Under the pieces are notes generated by a model, which was not told where the DNA came from, did not search any database, and saw only the letters and a program-made list of their open reading frames with translations. The position numbers were made by a program, and so were the translations under genes. Shown here piece after piece: positions 9,464 to 17,908 of a DNA stretch of 64,000 nucleotides (position 1 is its first letter; the number at the start of each line of letters is the position of its first letter). Origin of the DNA: Pseudomonas sp. PB120 (GTDB taxonomy: Bacteria > Pseudomonadota > Gammaproteobacteria > Pseudomonadales > Pseudomonadaceae). The DNA lies in assembly GCF_009761815.1 (NCBI RefSeq), contig NZ_RWIN01000036.1:32468-96467 (forward strand), given 5' to 3'.

Positions 9464-10461
9464 CCCAGCTCATGCCGCCGCTTGATGACCTGCTGATGAG
9501 CGAAGAGCAAGCCAACAACCTGACTTACTTTGCGTTTGCCAAATCGCACGCAGTGCAGCCCGCGCTGACGCCGACACTAGTCAGCGTCGGCGAGCTCCCG
9601 GACGTATTGGCAGGCCGCTACCGCATCGAACGCCTGCTGGGTGCCGGCGGCATGGGCGCGGTTTACCGCGCACGGGATCTGCTAAGTGAACAGTTCGGCG
9701 ATCCCGACCCCTACATTGCGCTGAAAATCCTTAGCGAAGAATTTGCCGAGTCGCCGGACGCCAGTGCCTTGCTCTACAGCGAGTTCGCGCTGACCCGACG
9801 ATTGCGCCATGAAAACGTGCTGCGCCCGCACTCCTTTGAAGTGGACACCGATTGCCAGCGTGCCTTCATCACCATGGAACTCATGCGAGGGATGACCCTG
9901 GACAAACTGCTCTGCGAGCGACCCTTGGGCCTGCCTTGGTTCGAGCTGCGGAACATCGCGCTGCCGCTGCTCGACGCGCTGGCCTACGCCCACTCTCGAG
10001 GCGTACTGCATGGGGACATGAAACCAAGCAACGTGATGCTCTGCGAAGAAGGCGTACGTCTGTTCGACTTCGGTCTGGGGCAAGCCGAAGTGGGCGTCCT
10101 CCCCGGCCTGCCACACCTGAGCCGCGATCGATTCAAAGCCTGGACGCCAGGCTATGCAGCCCCCGAACTGCTCGAAGGCCAGGCGTTGTCGGCCAGCGCC
10201 GATATCTTCGGCGTGGCCTGCGTGCTCTATGAGTTGGCGAGCGGCAAACACCCGTTTCGCCGCTTGCCGTCCAACGAGGCGCGTGATGGCCGCCTCGACC
10301 GCGAGCTGAGCGCCCCTCGGAATCTGCCAAAACACTGCTGGCCAGCCTTGCGCATGGCATTGGCTTTTGACGCGGCGGCTCGAACGATCACCGCCGTACA
10401 ACTGCGTGTTGCGATGGGCACTAGCTCTTCGTTGGTACAGCGCTTGCGGCGTTGGGTGTAA
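9460..10461 (+). CDS. stk1: Serine/threonine protein kinase of the T6SS cluster
   Basis: Hanks-type kinase forming the control pair with the upstream phosphatase. Seen are the glycine loop GAGGMGAVYRA, the ATP-binding lysine in YIALKIL, the catalytic loop HGDMKPSNVM, the metal site DFGLGQ and the APE motif YAAPELLEG. At 333 residues it ends just after the kinase fold, with no transmembrane or periplasmic sensor domain such as PpkA of HSI-I has; it resembles the short Stk1 of HSI-II. The catalytic loop reads HGD instead of HRD, so it is not an RD kinase. It is the last gene of the operon, 94 bp before a strong terminator. Confidence 0.95.
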   Translation: MTQLMPPLDDLLMSEEQANNLTYFAFAKSHAVQPALTPTLVSVGELPDVLAGRYRIERLLGAGGMGAVYRARDLLSEQFGDPDPYIALKILSEEFAESPDASALLYSEFALTRRLRHENVLRPHSFEVDTDCQRAFITMELMRGMTLDKLLCERPLGLPWFELRNIALPLLDALAYAHSRGVLHGDMKPSNVMLCEEGVRLFDFGLGQAEVGVLPGLPHLSRDRFKAWTPGYAAPELLEGQALSASADIFGVACVLYELASGKHPFRRLPSNEARDGRLDRELSAPRNLPKHCWPALRMALAFDAAARTITAVQLRVAMGTSSSLVQRLRRWV

Positions 10462-10555
10462 TGGATGACTTCGCGAATTGCGCTATTGGAATGCGCTTCG
10501 AGTCGCCCCTTTATCGCTAAAGGATGATCAAGGCGAGCAGGATTGAATTATTTAG

Positions 10556-10582
10556 AAAGGGGAATTCAACATCCCCTTTTTA
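10556..10582 (+). terminator. Rho-independent terminator of the T6SS operon
   Basis: An 8-bp stem AAAGGGGA (10556-10563) pairs with TCCCCTTT (10572-10579) and is followed by T residues. The symmetric A/T flanks mean it can also end the DUF6124 transcript coming from the other strand. Confidence 0.85.
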
Positions 10583-10595
10583 TTTCGCGATTGGG

Positions 10596-10979
10596 TTACG
10601 CCTTCGCTTGATGCCTCGCCGGATTTGGCGAATCAATGTGATCCAGTGCTCTTTCCACCAGCAGATGCACGCCGTCGGCCATTCTGCTGAGTGCCAAGGC
10701 GACAGAGCGCCGTGAGCCTTCCACGTCGTCTGCCAGGTCGGCGGCGATGGCGCTGATGGACAGCAGGTCTTCCGACGCGTTGGCCAACAAGGTTTCGGTA
10801 TGCAGGTCGGGAGCTACGATAAAGAAGTCGCCTTTGCGACGTTTGGATTTTTTATCCTCGGGCGTGCCGAGGTGAAGATCGAGGGCGCGTTCGGCGGCTT
10901 CGTGGAGTTTTCTGGAATCGAGAGATTCGTAAGGGGATGTGGCTTCGTGTTCTGGAGGGTTAGGCGTTGGCTTGATCAT
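10596..10979 (-). CDS. DUF6124 family protein
   Basis: A 127-residue hydrophilic protein of a Pseudomonas-restricted family without known function. The start MIKPTPNPPEH is chosen at 10979, preceded by AGGAG at normal spacing. The middle has a basic patch (KKSKRRKGDF), and the second half is helical with the motif NASEDLLSISAIAADLADD, which is the recognisable part of the family. The gene is alone between convergent T6SS genes and a divergent small gene, and shares the terminator at 10556. Upstream lies an unusual structured leader with an overlapping open frame. Family assignment is from memory of conserved sequence; no function is claimed. Confidence 0.8.
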   Translation of the reverse strand: MIKPTPNPPEHEATSPYESLDSRKLHEAAERALDLHLGTPEDKKSKRRKGDFFIVAPDLHTETLLANASEDLLSISAIAADLADDVEGSRRSVALALSRMADGVHLLVERALDHIDSPNPARHQAKA

Positions 10980-11229
10980 TGATGTAGCTCCTGGAATTAA
11001 GAGACCGACACCGTTTCGCTTTGCACTTCGAAAGAGGTGGCAGCTGTGCGTTGGTGTGCAAGACCGATCCAGGAACCGGCAGACCCGAAGGTCTCCGACG
11101 CACAGCCGCCATAAAGACCCGCGAGCATAGGAAAACGCTCGACGAATAGCCATAAGCAATTGCGCACCTGGATTCGGACTTGCACGTCCGTGTCACCGAT
11201 TTTGCGGCGACGAAGAGAGATTATCGGTG
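10980..11229 (-). ncRNA. Structured 5' leader of the DUF6124 gene, possibly containing a C4-like antisense RNA
   Basis: This 250-base stretch has several nested inverted repeats. ATCGGTG at 11223-11229 pairs with CACCGAT at 11194-11200; CGGAC at 11175-11179 pairs with GTCCG at 11186-11190; GCTGTGCGT at 11043-11051 pairs with ACGCACAGC at 11098-11106 and encloses AGACC-CGAA-GGTCT (11081-11094). A 78-codon open frame on the minus strand (11196 down to 10960) overlaps the DUF6124 start. The layout resembles the C4 antisense/leader-ORF arrangement of phages P1 and P4, but identity with C4 RNA is a guess. Bases 11230-11466 hold no gene that I can support. Confidence 0.4.
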
Positions 11230-11466
11230 GAGTCTAACCCTGCCTAGTTCATGAACAGCGACACGGGTTGAAGGAAATGTCCGATAGAGCCGAGCGTAGA
11301 AAGACCAAGATGCCCCGCCTTTTAAACAGCCCTGTTTCGTCAATGACTTGGTAGTCATCACCGTCAAAAACCACAGCATCTTCTTCTAACGCAACGCGAT
11401 AGTGGCGTTCTCACTCGAAGCCGCTACACTGCGCCGGCCGTTCATTTTCCTTTTGAGGCTGTGCGC

Positions 11467-11850
11467 ATGAAATTTCGTTTTCTTCTGTGGATGCTGGGTT
11501 TGTTGATGGGTAAGGCCAGCCGGACTAATCCTGCGTTTCAGCAGCAGTTGGGCGACAAGGAGTTGGTGTTTCAGCTACAGACCCTGGACGGGAAAGTGGC
11601 GCGGCATTTCCGGGTGAAAGGGCAGCGCATCACCAGCAAGTCTGGCGTGTATGCCGAGCCGGCGTTTGCGATTGCGTTCAAGGATGCGGCGTATGGCTTT
11701 GACACCCTGCAGGCGAAGAACAAGCAGTTGGCGTTTATGACGGGGATTCAGGACAAGTCGATCCAGATCAAGGGCAACCCGGCGCTGGTGATCTGGTTTC
11801 AGGGGCTGACCAAGTATTTGAAGCCGCGCAAGGCCAAGCCTAAGGCTTGA
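11467..11850 (+). CDS. Small SCP2-like (sterol-carrier-fold) protein
   Basis: A 127-residue protein starting with a hydrophobic stretch (FLLWMLGLLMG, about residues 5-15) that may be a membrane anchor. It is followed by a compact domain whose pattern (LQTLDGKVARHF, then repeated beta strands and IQIKGNPALVIWFQGL) fits the SCP2 lipid-binding fold. Some databases list relatives as 'helicase', which nothing in the sequence supports. ATG at 11467 is preferred over GTG at 11461. It stands alone before a REPIN. The substrate is unknown. Confidence 0.65.
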   Translation: MKFRFLLWMLGLLMGKASRTNPAFQQQLGDKELVFQLQTLDGKVARHFRVKGQRITSKSGVYAEPAFAIAFKDAAYGFDTLQAKNKQLAFMTGIQDKSIQIKGNPALVIWFQGLTKYLKPRKAKPKA

Positions 11851-11864
11851 TTCGAGTGATTAAC

Positions 11865-12000
11865 CCTGTGGCGAGGGAGCTTGCTCCCGCTGGGCTGCGA
11901 AGCGGCCCTGAGATCTGAGGCTGGGTTTTATCAGGAGACCGAGTTGGTTGGGTTTGCGGCTGCTGCGCAGCCGAGCGGGAGCAAGCTCCCTCGCCACAGG
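11865..12000. repeat. REPIN (GAGGGAGCTTGCTCCC type)
   Basis: Two inverted copies of the palindrome TGTGGCGAGGGAGCTTGCTC (left from 11868, right ending 12000) separated by about 80 bp. It lies between convergent transcription units, typical of non-autonomous RAYT-mobilised REP doublets. Confidence 0.85.
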
Positions 12001-12050
12001 GGCTTGCGGTAGATCGGGGTGGAGTCATCGCGGGCAGGCCCGCGATGCTT

Positions 12051-13451
12051 TCAGGCCTGGGTGAATTGCGACGCGAGTTCGCGCAGCAGTACTTCGGCCT
12101 CGAGGACTTTGGTCACGACGTCGTTGGCTTTTTCGCGGGTCAGGCCGACGCGTTCCAGCAAGGCATCGGGGATGTCTTCATCCGGGCCGGAGCCGATGCC
12201 GCGGCTGCGCAGCAGGCGCACGGACAGGCAGACGAGGTTCGGGTACTCGGCGTAGGCGCCATCGTAGCTTGGGTCGTGCTGGAAGCGCAGCGCGGTGGCC
12301 AGTTCGTCCGGCATGTCCCAGTAGCGCATCAGCCAGGCGCCGATCTGTTCGCGGCTGATGCCCAGCAGGTGTTGCTCGATGTAGCTGTGGCACAGGTGCG
12401 GGTTGACCTCCAGGTGGCGGCAGATCAGCGAGAAGTGCGGCGGGAATACGTGGGCCAGCAGCAAGTAACCGAAGTTGTGCAGCAGGCCGGCGAGGTAGGT
12501 CAGGCCTGCTTCAGGGCGCTGGGCGCGCGGCATGGCGCGGGTCAGGCCTTCGATGACGGCGGCGGTGTAGATCGATTGCTGCCAGTACGGCGTGGAGTGT
12601 TGCGGATGGTCTTTGGGCAGGCTGAGGGTTTTGCCCAGCGCCAGGCCCAGCGCGAGGTTGATCACCAGGTCGAAACCCAGCACCCGGACGATGGCGTCTT
12701 CCACGGAGCGAATCTTGCCCGGCGACGCGTAGTACGGCGACGCCGCCCAGCTCACGACTTGCGCGGCCAGGGCCGGATCGGTTTCCACGACGCCGGTGAT
12801 GTCGTCGATGGTGGCGTTGGGGTCGACGCGCAGCTTGATGATTTTCTGCGCGGTCTCGGCCAGCGGCGGAATCTCGATGGTGGCTTCCAGGCGTTGCTGG
12901 ATGCGTCGTGCGGTGAACGCTTGCACGGCCTGGGTGATTTCCTCGCGGTCATCGTCGGGGCGGTCGAGGTTCGGCCGGATGCTGGTCAGGTTTTCGCCGA
13001 AGTTGGCGGCGCTGGCCTTGGTCAGCATGGTCTTGAATGCTTCGCTGGTGATTTCCAGCAGCACGCCGGGCTCGCCAGAGTTGATCAGCAGCTTCGGTTC
13101 GCGCAGCAGGCTTTCTTCGTACAGGCAGGGCGAACTGGTCAGCGCCGGCAGGCCAGGCAAAAAGCTCAGGCTGTGTTTGCCGAGCATTTTTTCCAGGCGC
13201 TCGGTGGGCACTGCTGTGAGGCGGCGGCCCGTGAGTTCGGCGAGGCGATTGAGGTCCAGCAACTGGCTCTGAGGGAACAGCACCATCAGGGCGCCAACGG
13301 CGTCATCGACCAGGATGGCCTGGACTTTGCGCGTGGCTTTCAGGCCGTGGTGGTCGATGACTTCTTCGTAGGCAATGCCTAATTTGCCCAGCAGCAGCCG
13401 TATAACCGACGGAGCGTGCGGGGTGGCGGGTGCGAGGGCAACTTCGGTCAT
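12051..13451 (-). CDS. YbaK-domain/HDOD-domain signalling protein
   Basis: A 466-residue fusion. The N-terminal part (about residues 10-155) resembles the YbaK/EbsC aminoacyl-tRNA deacylase fold. The C-terminal part (about 200-410) is an HDOD domain, with LRVDPNATIDDI, EDAIVRVLGFDLVINLALGLALG and the conserved GLLHNFGYLLL and HVFP segments. HDOD proteins are HD-related but usually non-catalytic regulators of motility, biofilm or cell cycle. The gene is the first of the minus-strand set with recG and oxyR but is separated from recG by 79 bp. Function is unknown; the domain calls are firm. Confidence 0.85.
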   Translation of the reverse strand: MTEVALAPATPHAPSVIRLLLGKLGIAYEEVIDHHGLKATRKVQAILVDDAVGALMVLFPQSQLLDLNRLAELTGRRLTAVPTERLEKMLGKHSLSFLPGLPALTSSPCLYEESLLREPKLLINSGEPGVLLEITSEAFKTMLTKASAANFGENLTSIRPNLDRPDDDREEITQAVQAFTARRIQQRLEATIEIPPLAETAQKIIKLRVDPNATIDDITGVVETDPALAAQVVSWAASPYYASPGKIRSVEDAIVRVLGFDLVINLALGLALGKTLSLPKDHPQHSTPYWQQSIYTAAVIEGLTRAMPRAQRPEAGLTYLAGLLHNFGYLLLAHVFPPHFSLICRHLEVNPHLCHSYIEQHLLGISREQIGAWLMRYWDMPDELATALRFQHDPSYDGAYAEYPNLVCLSVRLLRSRGIGSGPDEDIPDALLERVGLTREKANDVVTKVLEAEVLLRELASQFTQA

Positions 13452-13530
13452 GAGTCTGTATCCGGTCTAAAACAATTGCTGGAGTATAACCAGCTTGTTT
13501 AAGTGCGGGGTCCAGAAACTGCGACGGTGC

Positions 13531-15606
13531 TCACACTTGGCCGTATTGCTGCCCGTGGCGTAACCAGCGGTCGAGTAGAGGGCTGACGTGATCCGGCCAG
13601 CGTTCCAGTAACGCCTGGGCGGCGTCGCGCACGGCGGGCAGTAAATCGGCATCGCGCATCAGGTCGGCGACCTTGAATTGCAGCAGGCCGGTCTGGCGGG
13701 TGCCGAGCATTTCGCCGGGGCCGCGCAGTTCGAGGTCTTTTTCGGCGATGACAAACCCGTCGTTTGTTTCACGCATGATGCCAAGTCGCTGACGGCCGAT
13801 CTGTGACAGCGGCGGATGGTAGAGCAGCACGCAATGACTGGCGGCACTGCCTCGACCGACGCGACCGCGCAGCTGATGCAGTTGCGCGAGGCCCAGGCGC
13901 TCGGGGTTTTCGATGATCATCAGGCTGGCATTCGGGACGTCGACGCCGACTTCGATCACCGTCGTGGCCACCAGCAGTTGCAGGTTGCCGGCCTTGAATT
14001 CAGCCATCACCGCGGCTTTTTCCACAGGCTTCATGCGGCCGTGGATCAGCCCGACCTTCAGTTCGCCGAGAGCGGCGGTGAGGTCCTCAAAGGTGGTTTC
14101 CGCCGCTTGGCAGGTCAGCTCTTCCGACTCCTCGATCAGCGTGCACACCCAATAGGCCTGGCGCCCTTCAGCGCAGGCGCCGCGCACGCGTTCGATGACT
14201 TCGACGCGCCGGGTATCGGTGATCAACACGGTGTTGACCGGCGTACGACCGGGGGGCAGCTCATCAAGGATCGAGGTGTCGAGGTCGGCGTAGGCACTCA
14301 TGGCCAACGTTCGGGGGATGGGCGTGGCGGTCATGATCAGCTGATGCGGGCACATCCGCCCGCCGACGCCTTTCTGCCGCAACGCCAGCCGCTGCTGCAC
14401 GCCGAAACGGTGCTGTTCGTCGATGATCACCAGCGCAAGGTTCTTGAACTGCACTTCGTCCTGGAACAGCGCATGAGTGCCGACCACCATAGGCGCGCCG
14501 CTGGCGATCTGCTCCAGCGCGGCCACGCGGTTCTTGCCCTTGAGTTTGCCCGCCAGCCACGCCACTTCGATGCCCAGCGGTTCGAGCCAACGCTTGAAGG
14601 TGATGAAATGTTGCTCGGCCAGGATCTCGGTCGGCGCCATCAACGCGACTTGATAACCCGCTTCCAGCGCTTGAAGCGCGGCGAGGGCGGCGACCACGGT
14701 TTTACCCGCGCCGACATCGCCCTGGATCAAGCGCAACATGGGCTCATGCTGACTGAGGTCGTAGGCGATTTCGTTGCCGACGCGTTGTTGGGCGCCGGTC
14801 GGGCTGAAGCCAAGGTTGGCCAGGTACTTGGCCGGCAACGTGGTGGCTTTCGGCATCGCCGGCGCGCGCAGGGAGCGCATGCTTTCTCGCAGGCGCTGCT
14901 GGGACAGTTGATGGGTCAGCAATTCTTCGAAGGCCAGACGGTGCTGCGCCCAGTGATGACCCAGGGCGAGTTCGTCGACGTCGGCATCGGCCGGCGGGTG
15001 ATGCAGGTAGCGGATCGCGTCGGCCAGTGGCGCGAGTTGATAGTCGCGCGCCAGTTCGGTGGGCAGCCAGTCGGGCAGGCTGGTCGGGCCGAGCATCGTC
15101 AGGGTCTGCATGCACAACTGTCGCAAGCGCTGTTGGGTCAGGCCTTCGGTCAGCGGGTAAACCGGTGTCAGGGTTTCATCCACGGGCGGTGGCTCGTCAC
15201 CGGTGATGGCGCGGTATTCCGGGTGGTAGATTTCCAGCCCCGACGCACCGGGCCGCGCTTCGCCATAGCAGCGAATTCGCGTGCCGCGCTTGAGGCCTTC
15301 TTTCTGGGCGTTGCTGAAATGATAGAAACGCAGGCTCAGCCCGCCGGTGCCGTCCTGCAGACGAACAACCAGGCTGCGGCGTCGGCCCATGACCACGTCG
15401 GCACCGCTGACGGTGCCTTCGATCACGGCGTCTTGCCCGGGTCGCAAGTGGCCGATCGGGACCACGCGCGTGCGGTCCTGATAGCGCAACGGCAGATGAA
15501 ACAGCACGTCCTGGAGGTTCTCCAGGCCGACCTTGGCCAACTTCTCGGCCATGGCCTCACCGACACCCTTGAGTGCCGTCACCGACACTTGCGACAACTC
15601 GGTCAT
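13531..15606 (-). CDS. recG: ATP-dependent DNA helicase RecG
   Basis: Superfamily 2 helicase that remodels stalled forks and Holliday junctions. The N-terminal wedge/OB domain (about residues 1-230) has a helix-hairpin-helix-like start (LKGVGEAMAEKLAKVGL). Motor motifs follow: Walker A GDVGAGKTVVA, Walker B IIDEQHRFG, MTATPIPRT and HGRMKPVEK, ending in the arginine-finger region LHQLRGRVGRG. The length of 691 residues is normal. It starts 9 bp after oxyR; oxyR-recG is an established operon in P. aeruginosa, so it is probably co-transcribed and induced with oxyR. Confidence 0.98.
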   Translation of the reverse strand: MTELSQVSVTALKGVGEAMAEKLAKVGLENLQDVLFHLPLRYQDRTRVVPIGHLRPGQDAVIEGTVSGADVVMGRRRSLVVRLQDGTGGLSLRFYHFSNAQKEGLKRGTRIRCYGEARPGASGLEIYHPEYRAITGDEPPPVDETLTPVYPLTEGLTQQRLRQLCMQTLTMLGPTSLPDWLPTELARDYQLAPLADAIRYLHHPPADADVDELALGHHWAQHRLAFEELLTHQLSQQRLRESMRSLRAPAMPKATTLPAKYLANLGFSPTGAQQRVGNEIAYDLSQHEPMLRLIQGDVGAGKTVVAALAALQALEAGYQVALMAPTEILAEQHFITFKRWLEPLGIEVAWLAGKLKGKNRVAALEQIASGAPMVVGTHALFQDEVQFKNLALVIIDEQHRFGVQQRLALRQKGVGGRMCPHQLIMTATPIPRTLAMSAYADLDTSILDELPPGRTPVNTVLITDTRRVEVIERVRGACAEGRQAYWVCTLIEESEELTCQAAETTFEDLTAALGELKVGLIHGRMKPVEKAAVMAEFKAGNLQLLVATTVIEVGVDVPNASLMIIENPERLGLAQLHQLRGRVGRGSAASHCVLLYHPPLSQIGRQRLGIMRETNDGFVIAEKDLELRGPGEMLGTRQTGLLQFKVADLMRDADLLPAVRDAAQALLERWPDHVSPLLDRWLRHGQQYGQV

Positions 15607-15615
15607 GACAGTGAC

Positions 15616-16545
15616 TTAAGCCGCAACCACGGGCTTGGGCGGCTTGGCCACCGAGCACAGGCGAATGGAGTCAGCGAGAATCTCGATGGCTTTGGGGCGT
15701 GGGAAGCTCGCACGCCAGGCGATGGCCACGGTGCGGAACGGCACTGGCGGCGTCAGTGGGCGCACTTCGATCACGCCCGGGGCGTAGTGATGGCTGTCCA
15801 CCGCTGACAGCGGCAGGATCGATATGCCCAAGCCGGACGCGACCATGTGGCGAATGGTTTCCAGGGAGCTGGATTCCACGGTGGTGTGCTTGGCGCCTTC
15901 ATTGCCTTTGGTCAGCGTCGGGCAGGCTTCCAGCACTTGGTCGCGGAAGCAGTGGCCTTCGCCGAGCAGCAGCAGGCTCTTGTCGTTGAGCAGCGCAGCG
16001 TCGATGGAGTCTTTTTGCGTCCACGGGTGCTGGGCCGGCATCAGGACGTAGAACGGTTCGTCGTAGAGCTGCAGGGTCAGCACATCGGCTTCGTTGAACG
16101 GCAGGGCGATGATGATTGCATCAAGTTCGCCGTTGCGCAGTTTGTCTCGGAGGATGTGGGTGAAGTTTTCTTCGATGTACAACGGCATCTGCGGGGCGAC
16201 CCGGTGCAGTTGCGGAATCAGGTGCGGGAACAGGTACGGGCCGACGGTGTAGATCGCGCCGACTTTCAGCGGGGCGGTCAGCTGGTTCTTGCCGGCCTGG
16301 GCCAGTTCGCGGATGCCTTGGGCCTGTTCCAGGACCTTTTGTGCCTGGGCCACGATGCCTTCGCCCACCGGGGTCAGCCGCACGGCACTCTTGCTGCGCT
16401 CGAAAATCAGCACACCGAGTTCGTCTTCAAGCTTCTTCACGCCCACCGACAGGGTCGGTTGACTGACGTGGCAACGCTCGGCCGCATGGCCGAAGTGCTG
16501 CTCTTGGGCGAGCGTAACGATGTAGCGTAATTCTGTAAGAGTCAT
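15616..16545 (-). CDS. oxyR: Hydrogen-peroxide sensor OxyR
   Basis: LysR-type activator of catalase and alkyl hydroperoxide reductase genes. An N-terminal winged helix (TLTELRYIVTLAQEQHFGHAAE) is followed by the effector domain. The two redox cysteines that form the regulatory disulfide are at positions 199 and 208 (HCFRDQVLEAC), exactly as in the E. coli protein. 309 residues is the standard size. It is followed by recG after 9 bp and has its own upstream region of about 120 bp behind the tonB terminator. Confidence 0.98.
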   Translation of the reverse strand: MTLTELRYIVTLAQEQHFGHAAERCHVSQPTLSVGVKKLEDELGVLIFERSKSAVRLTPVGEGIVAQAQKVLEQAQGIRELAQAGKNQLTAPLKVGAIYTVGPYLFPHLIPQLHRVAPQMPLYIEENFTHILRDKLRNGELDAIIIALPFNEADVLTLQLYDEPFYVLMPAQHPWTQKDSIDAALLNDKSLLLLGEGHCFRDQVLEACPTLTKGNEGAKHTTVESSSLETIRHMVASGLGISILPLSAVDSHHYAPGVIEVRPLTPPVPFRTVAIAWRASFPRPKAIEILADSIRLCSVAKPPKPVVAA

Positions 16546-16664
16546 AGCAAGCGTCCATGAAGTTGCGAGCCAAGCATACCGGCTGCAATCGATAGACGCA
16601 CGTTATCAGACTGAGTGCGTTGAGTGACACCGGGTAATGCAGGTTTGCCGCAGGCAGATACGCA

Positions 16665-16686
16665 AAAGGCACCTTTCGGTGCCTTT
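16665..16686 (-). terminator. Terminator of the exbB-exbD-tonB operon
   Basis: A 9-bp stem AAAGGCACC (16665-16673) / GGTGCCTTT (16678-16686) with a 4-base loop. Read on the minus strand it is followed by TTTT, and it lies 45 bp past the tonB stop. Confidence 0.7.
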
Positions 16687-16730
16687 CACAGGGCTTGCGG
16701 TCGCCGCCAAACCCGGGTTATGCGTATTGC

Positions 16731-17477
16731 TTACCGGCGGCGTTCCAGCGAGTAAACAAACGGCGCAACAATTTCGATGGAGCCGTTAGTCAGCATGTCA
16801 GCCGGTGGCTTGGGCAGCGGCTGGGCGCGGCGGATCATTTCCAGGGTCGCCCGGTCCAGATCGGCAGTGCCGGAGCCGCCCACCAGTTCGAACGACAACA
16901 CATTGCCCTCAGCATCCACCACGAAACGCAGGCGGTTCATGCCTTCTTTGCCCCGTGCCTGCGCACTGGCCGGGTACTTTTTGTACTTGGCCAGGTGAGC
17001 GAGCAGAGTGCCTTGCCAGCTGGCCTTGGCAGCCTGCTGCGCGGGCGAAGGACCTGGTGCCGGTTGTGCGGATTTCTCCGTTGGCGCCTGAGTCGGTTGC
17101 GCGTCGCTCGGTTTTTCCTCGGCCGGCTTCTCTTTCGGCGGCTCCGGTTTTTTCTCCACAGGCTTGGGCGGTTGAGGCTTCGGCTTGGGCTTGACCGGTT
17201 TCGGTACGGCGATCTCGGCCTTTGGCGCTTCAGCCAGCTTCGGGATCGGCAACTCTTCAACCGGAGCGGGCGGTTGGGGTGGCGTTATCACTTTCGGCGG
17301 TGCCGGTGGTGGCGGGGCCGGAACCGGGGCCAGCTCGACCATCATTGCCTGCGGTGGCAGCTCGATGGGTGGGCGTGCGGTCCAGTTCATCGCCAGCGCA
17401 ATGGCCAGCGCATGAACGCCCAGCACCACGGCCAGGCTCCCGCTGTAACGCGTCAGCTTATGGCGCGTCGTGATCAT
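16731..17477 (-). CDS. tonB: Energy transducer TonB
   Basis: Periplasm-spanning protein that passes proton-motive energy from ExbB-ExbD to outer-membrane receptors for siderophores and other ligands. One N-terminal membrane anchor (about residues 14-34, LAVVLGVHALAIALAMNW) is followed by a long Pro/Lys/Glu-rich rod (about 40-150) and a C-terminal TonB domain with YPASAQARGKEGMNRLRF. It ends with SLERRR. Length 248 is usual for pseudomonads. The start overlaps the exbD stop by four bases (ATGA), so expression is coupled. Confidence 0.97.
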   Translation of the reverse strand: MITTRHKLTRYSGSLAVVLGVHALAIALAMNWTARPPIELPPQAMMVELAPVPAPPPPAPPKVITPPQPPAPVEELPIPKLAEAPKAEIAVPKPVKPKPKPQPPKPVEKKPEPPKEKPAEEKPSDAQPTQAPTEKSAQPAPGPSPAQQAAKASWQGTLLAHLAKYKKYPASAQARGKEGMNRLRFVVDAEGNVLSFELVGGSGTADLDRATLEMIRRAQPLPKPPADMLTNGSIEIVAPFVYSLERRR

Positions 17478-17902
17478 TTCTTGACTGCCGACTCGAGCCC
17501 GACCAGGCCTACCTTGAGGTAGCCGGCGGAACGCAGGTTATCCATCACGCTCATCAGGTCGCCGTAATCCACGCCTTTGTCGGCCTGGAAGAAGATCGTC
17601 GTGTCCTTCTTGCCTTTGGTCCTGGCGTCCAGTGTGGCGCCCAGTGCTTCGGCCTTCACTTCGTCTTCGCCGAGGAACAGGCGCTGGTCGGCTTTTACGC
17701 TGAGAAACACCGGTTTCTCAGGCCGTGGCGCCGGTTTGGCGGTGGAGGCAGGCAGGTCGACCTTGATGTCCACGGTGGCCAGCGGGGCGGCCACCATGAA
17801 GATGATCAACAGCACCAGCATCACGTCGATGAACGGCGTGACGTTGATTTCGTGGTTCTCGGCCAGATCGTCGTCTGCGCCTTCTTTCAAATGCAGGCCC
17901 AT
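17474..17902 (-). CDS. exbD: Biopolymer transport protein ExbD
   Basis: Proton-channel subunit of the TonB motor. A single N-terminal membrane helix (INVTPFIDVMLVLLIIFMV, about residues 20-38) contains the essential aspartate in the FIDV motif. A small periplasmic domain follows. 142 residues is the normal size. It lies 6 bp after exbB and overlaps tonB by four bases. Confidence 0.97.
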   Translation of the reverse strand: MGLHLKEGADDDLAENHEINVTPFIDVMLVLLIIFMVAAPLATVDIKVDLPASTAKPAPRPEKPVFLSVKADQRLFLGEDEVKAEALGATLDARTKGKKDTTIFFQADKGVDYGDLMSVMDNLRSAGYLKVGLVGLESAVKK

Positions 17903-17908
17903 GGCCGA

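Noticed and set aside
10800..11130. Short plus-strand frames in the DUF6124 leader
   Set aside because: No ribosome-binding sites and no recognisable sequence; they lie opposite the real gene and the leader stems.
11865..12000. REP doublets considered as CRISPR repeats
   Set aside because: Copies are inverted pairs scattered singly in the window with no regular spacer array and no cas genes.
12045..13382. Long plus-strand open frame (445 codons) opposite the HDOD gene
   Set aside because: It mirrors the GC-rich third-codon pattern of the real minus-strand gene, has a composition rich in Ala, Gly, Gln and Arg without any known motif, and the minus-strand protein is a clear family member.
13816..15807. 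663-codon plus-strand frame opposite recG and the oxyR end
   Set aside because: Spans two unrelated genes and consists of low-complexity shadow sequence; recG and oxyR are certain.
16546..16660. Possible OxyR site in the oxyR upstream region
   Set aside because: No stretch matched the spaced ATAG/CTAT pattern well enough by eye.
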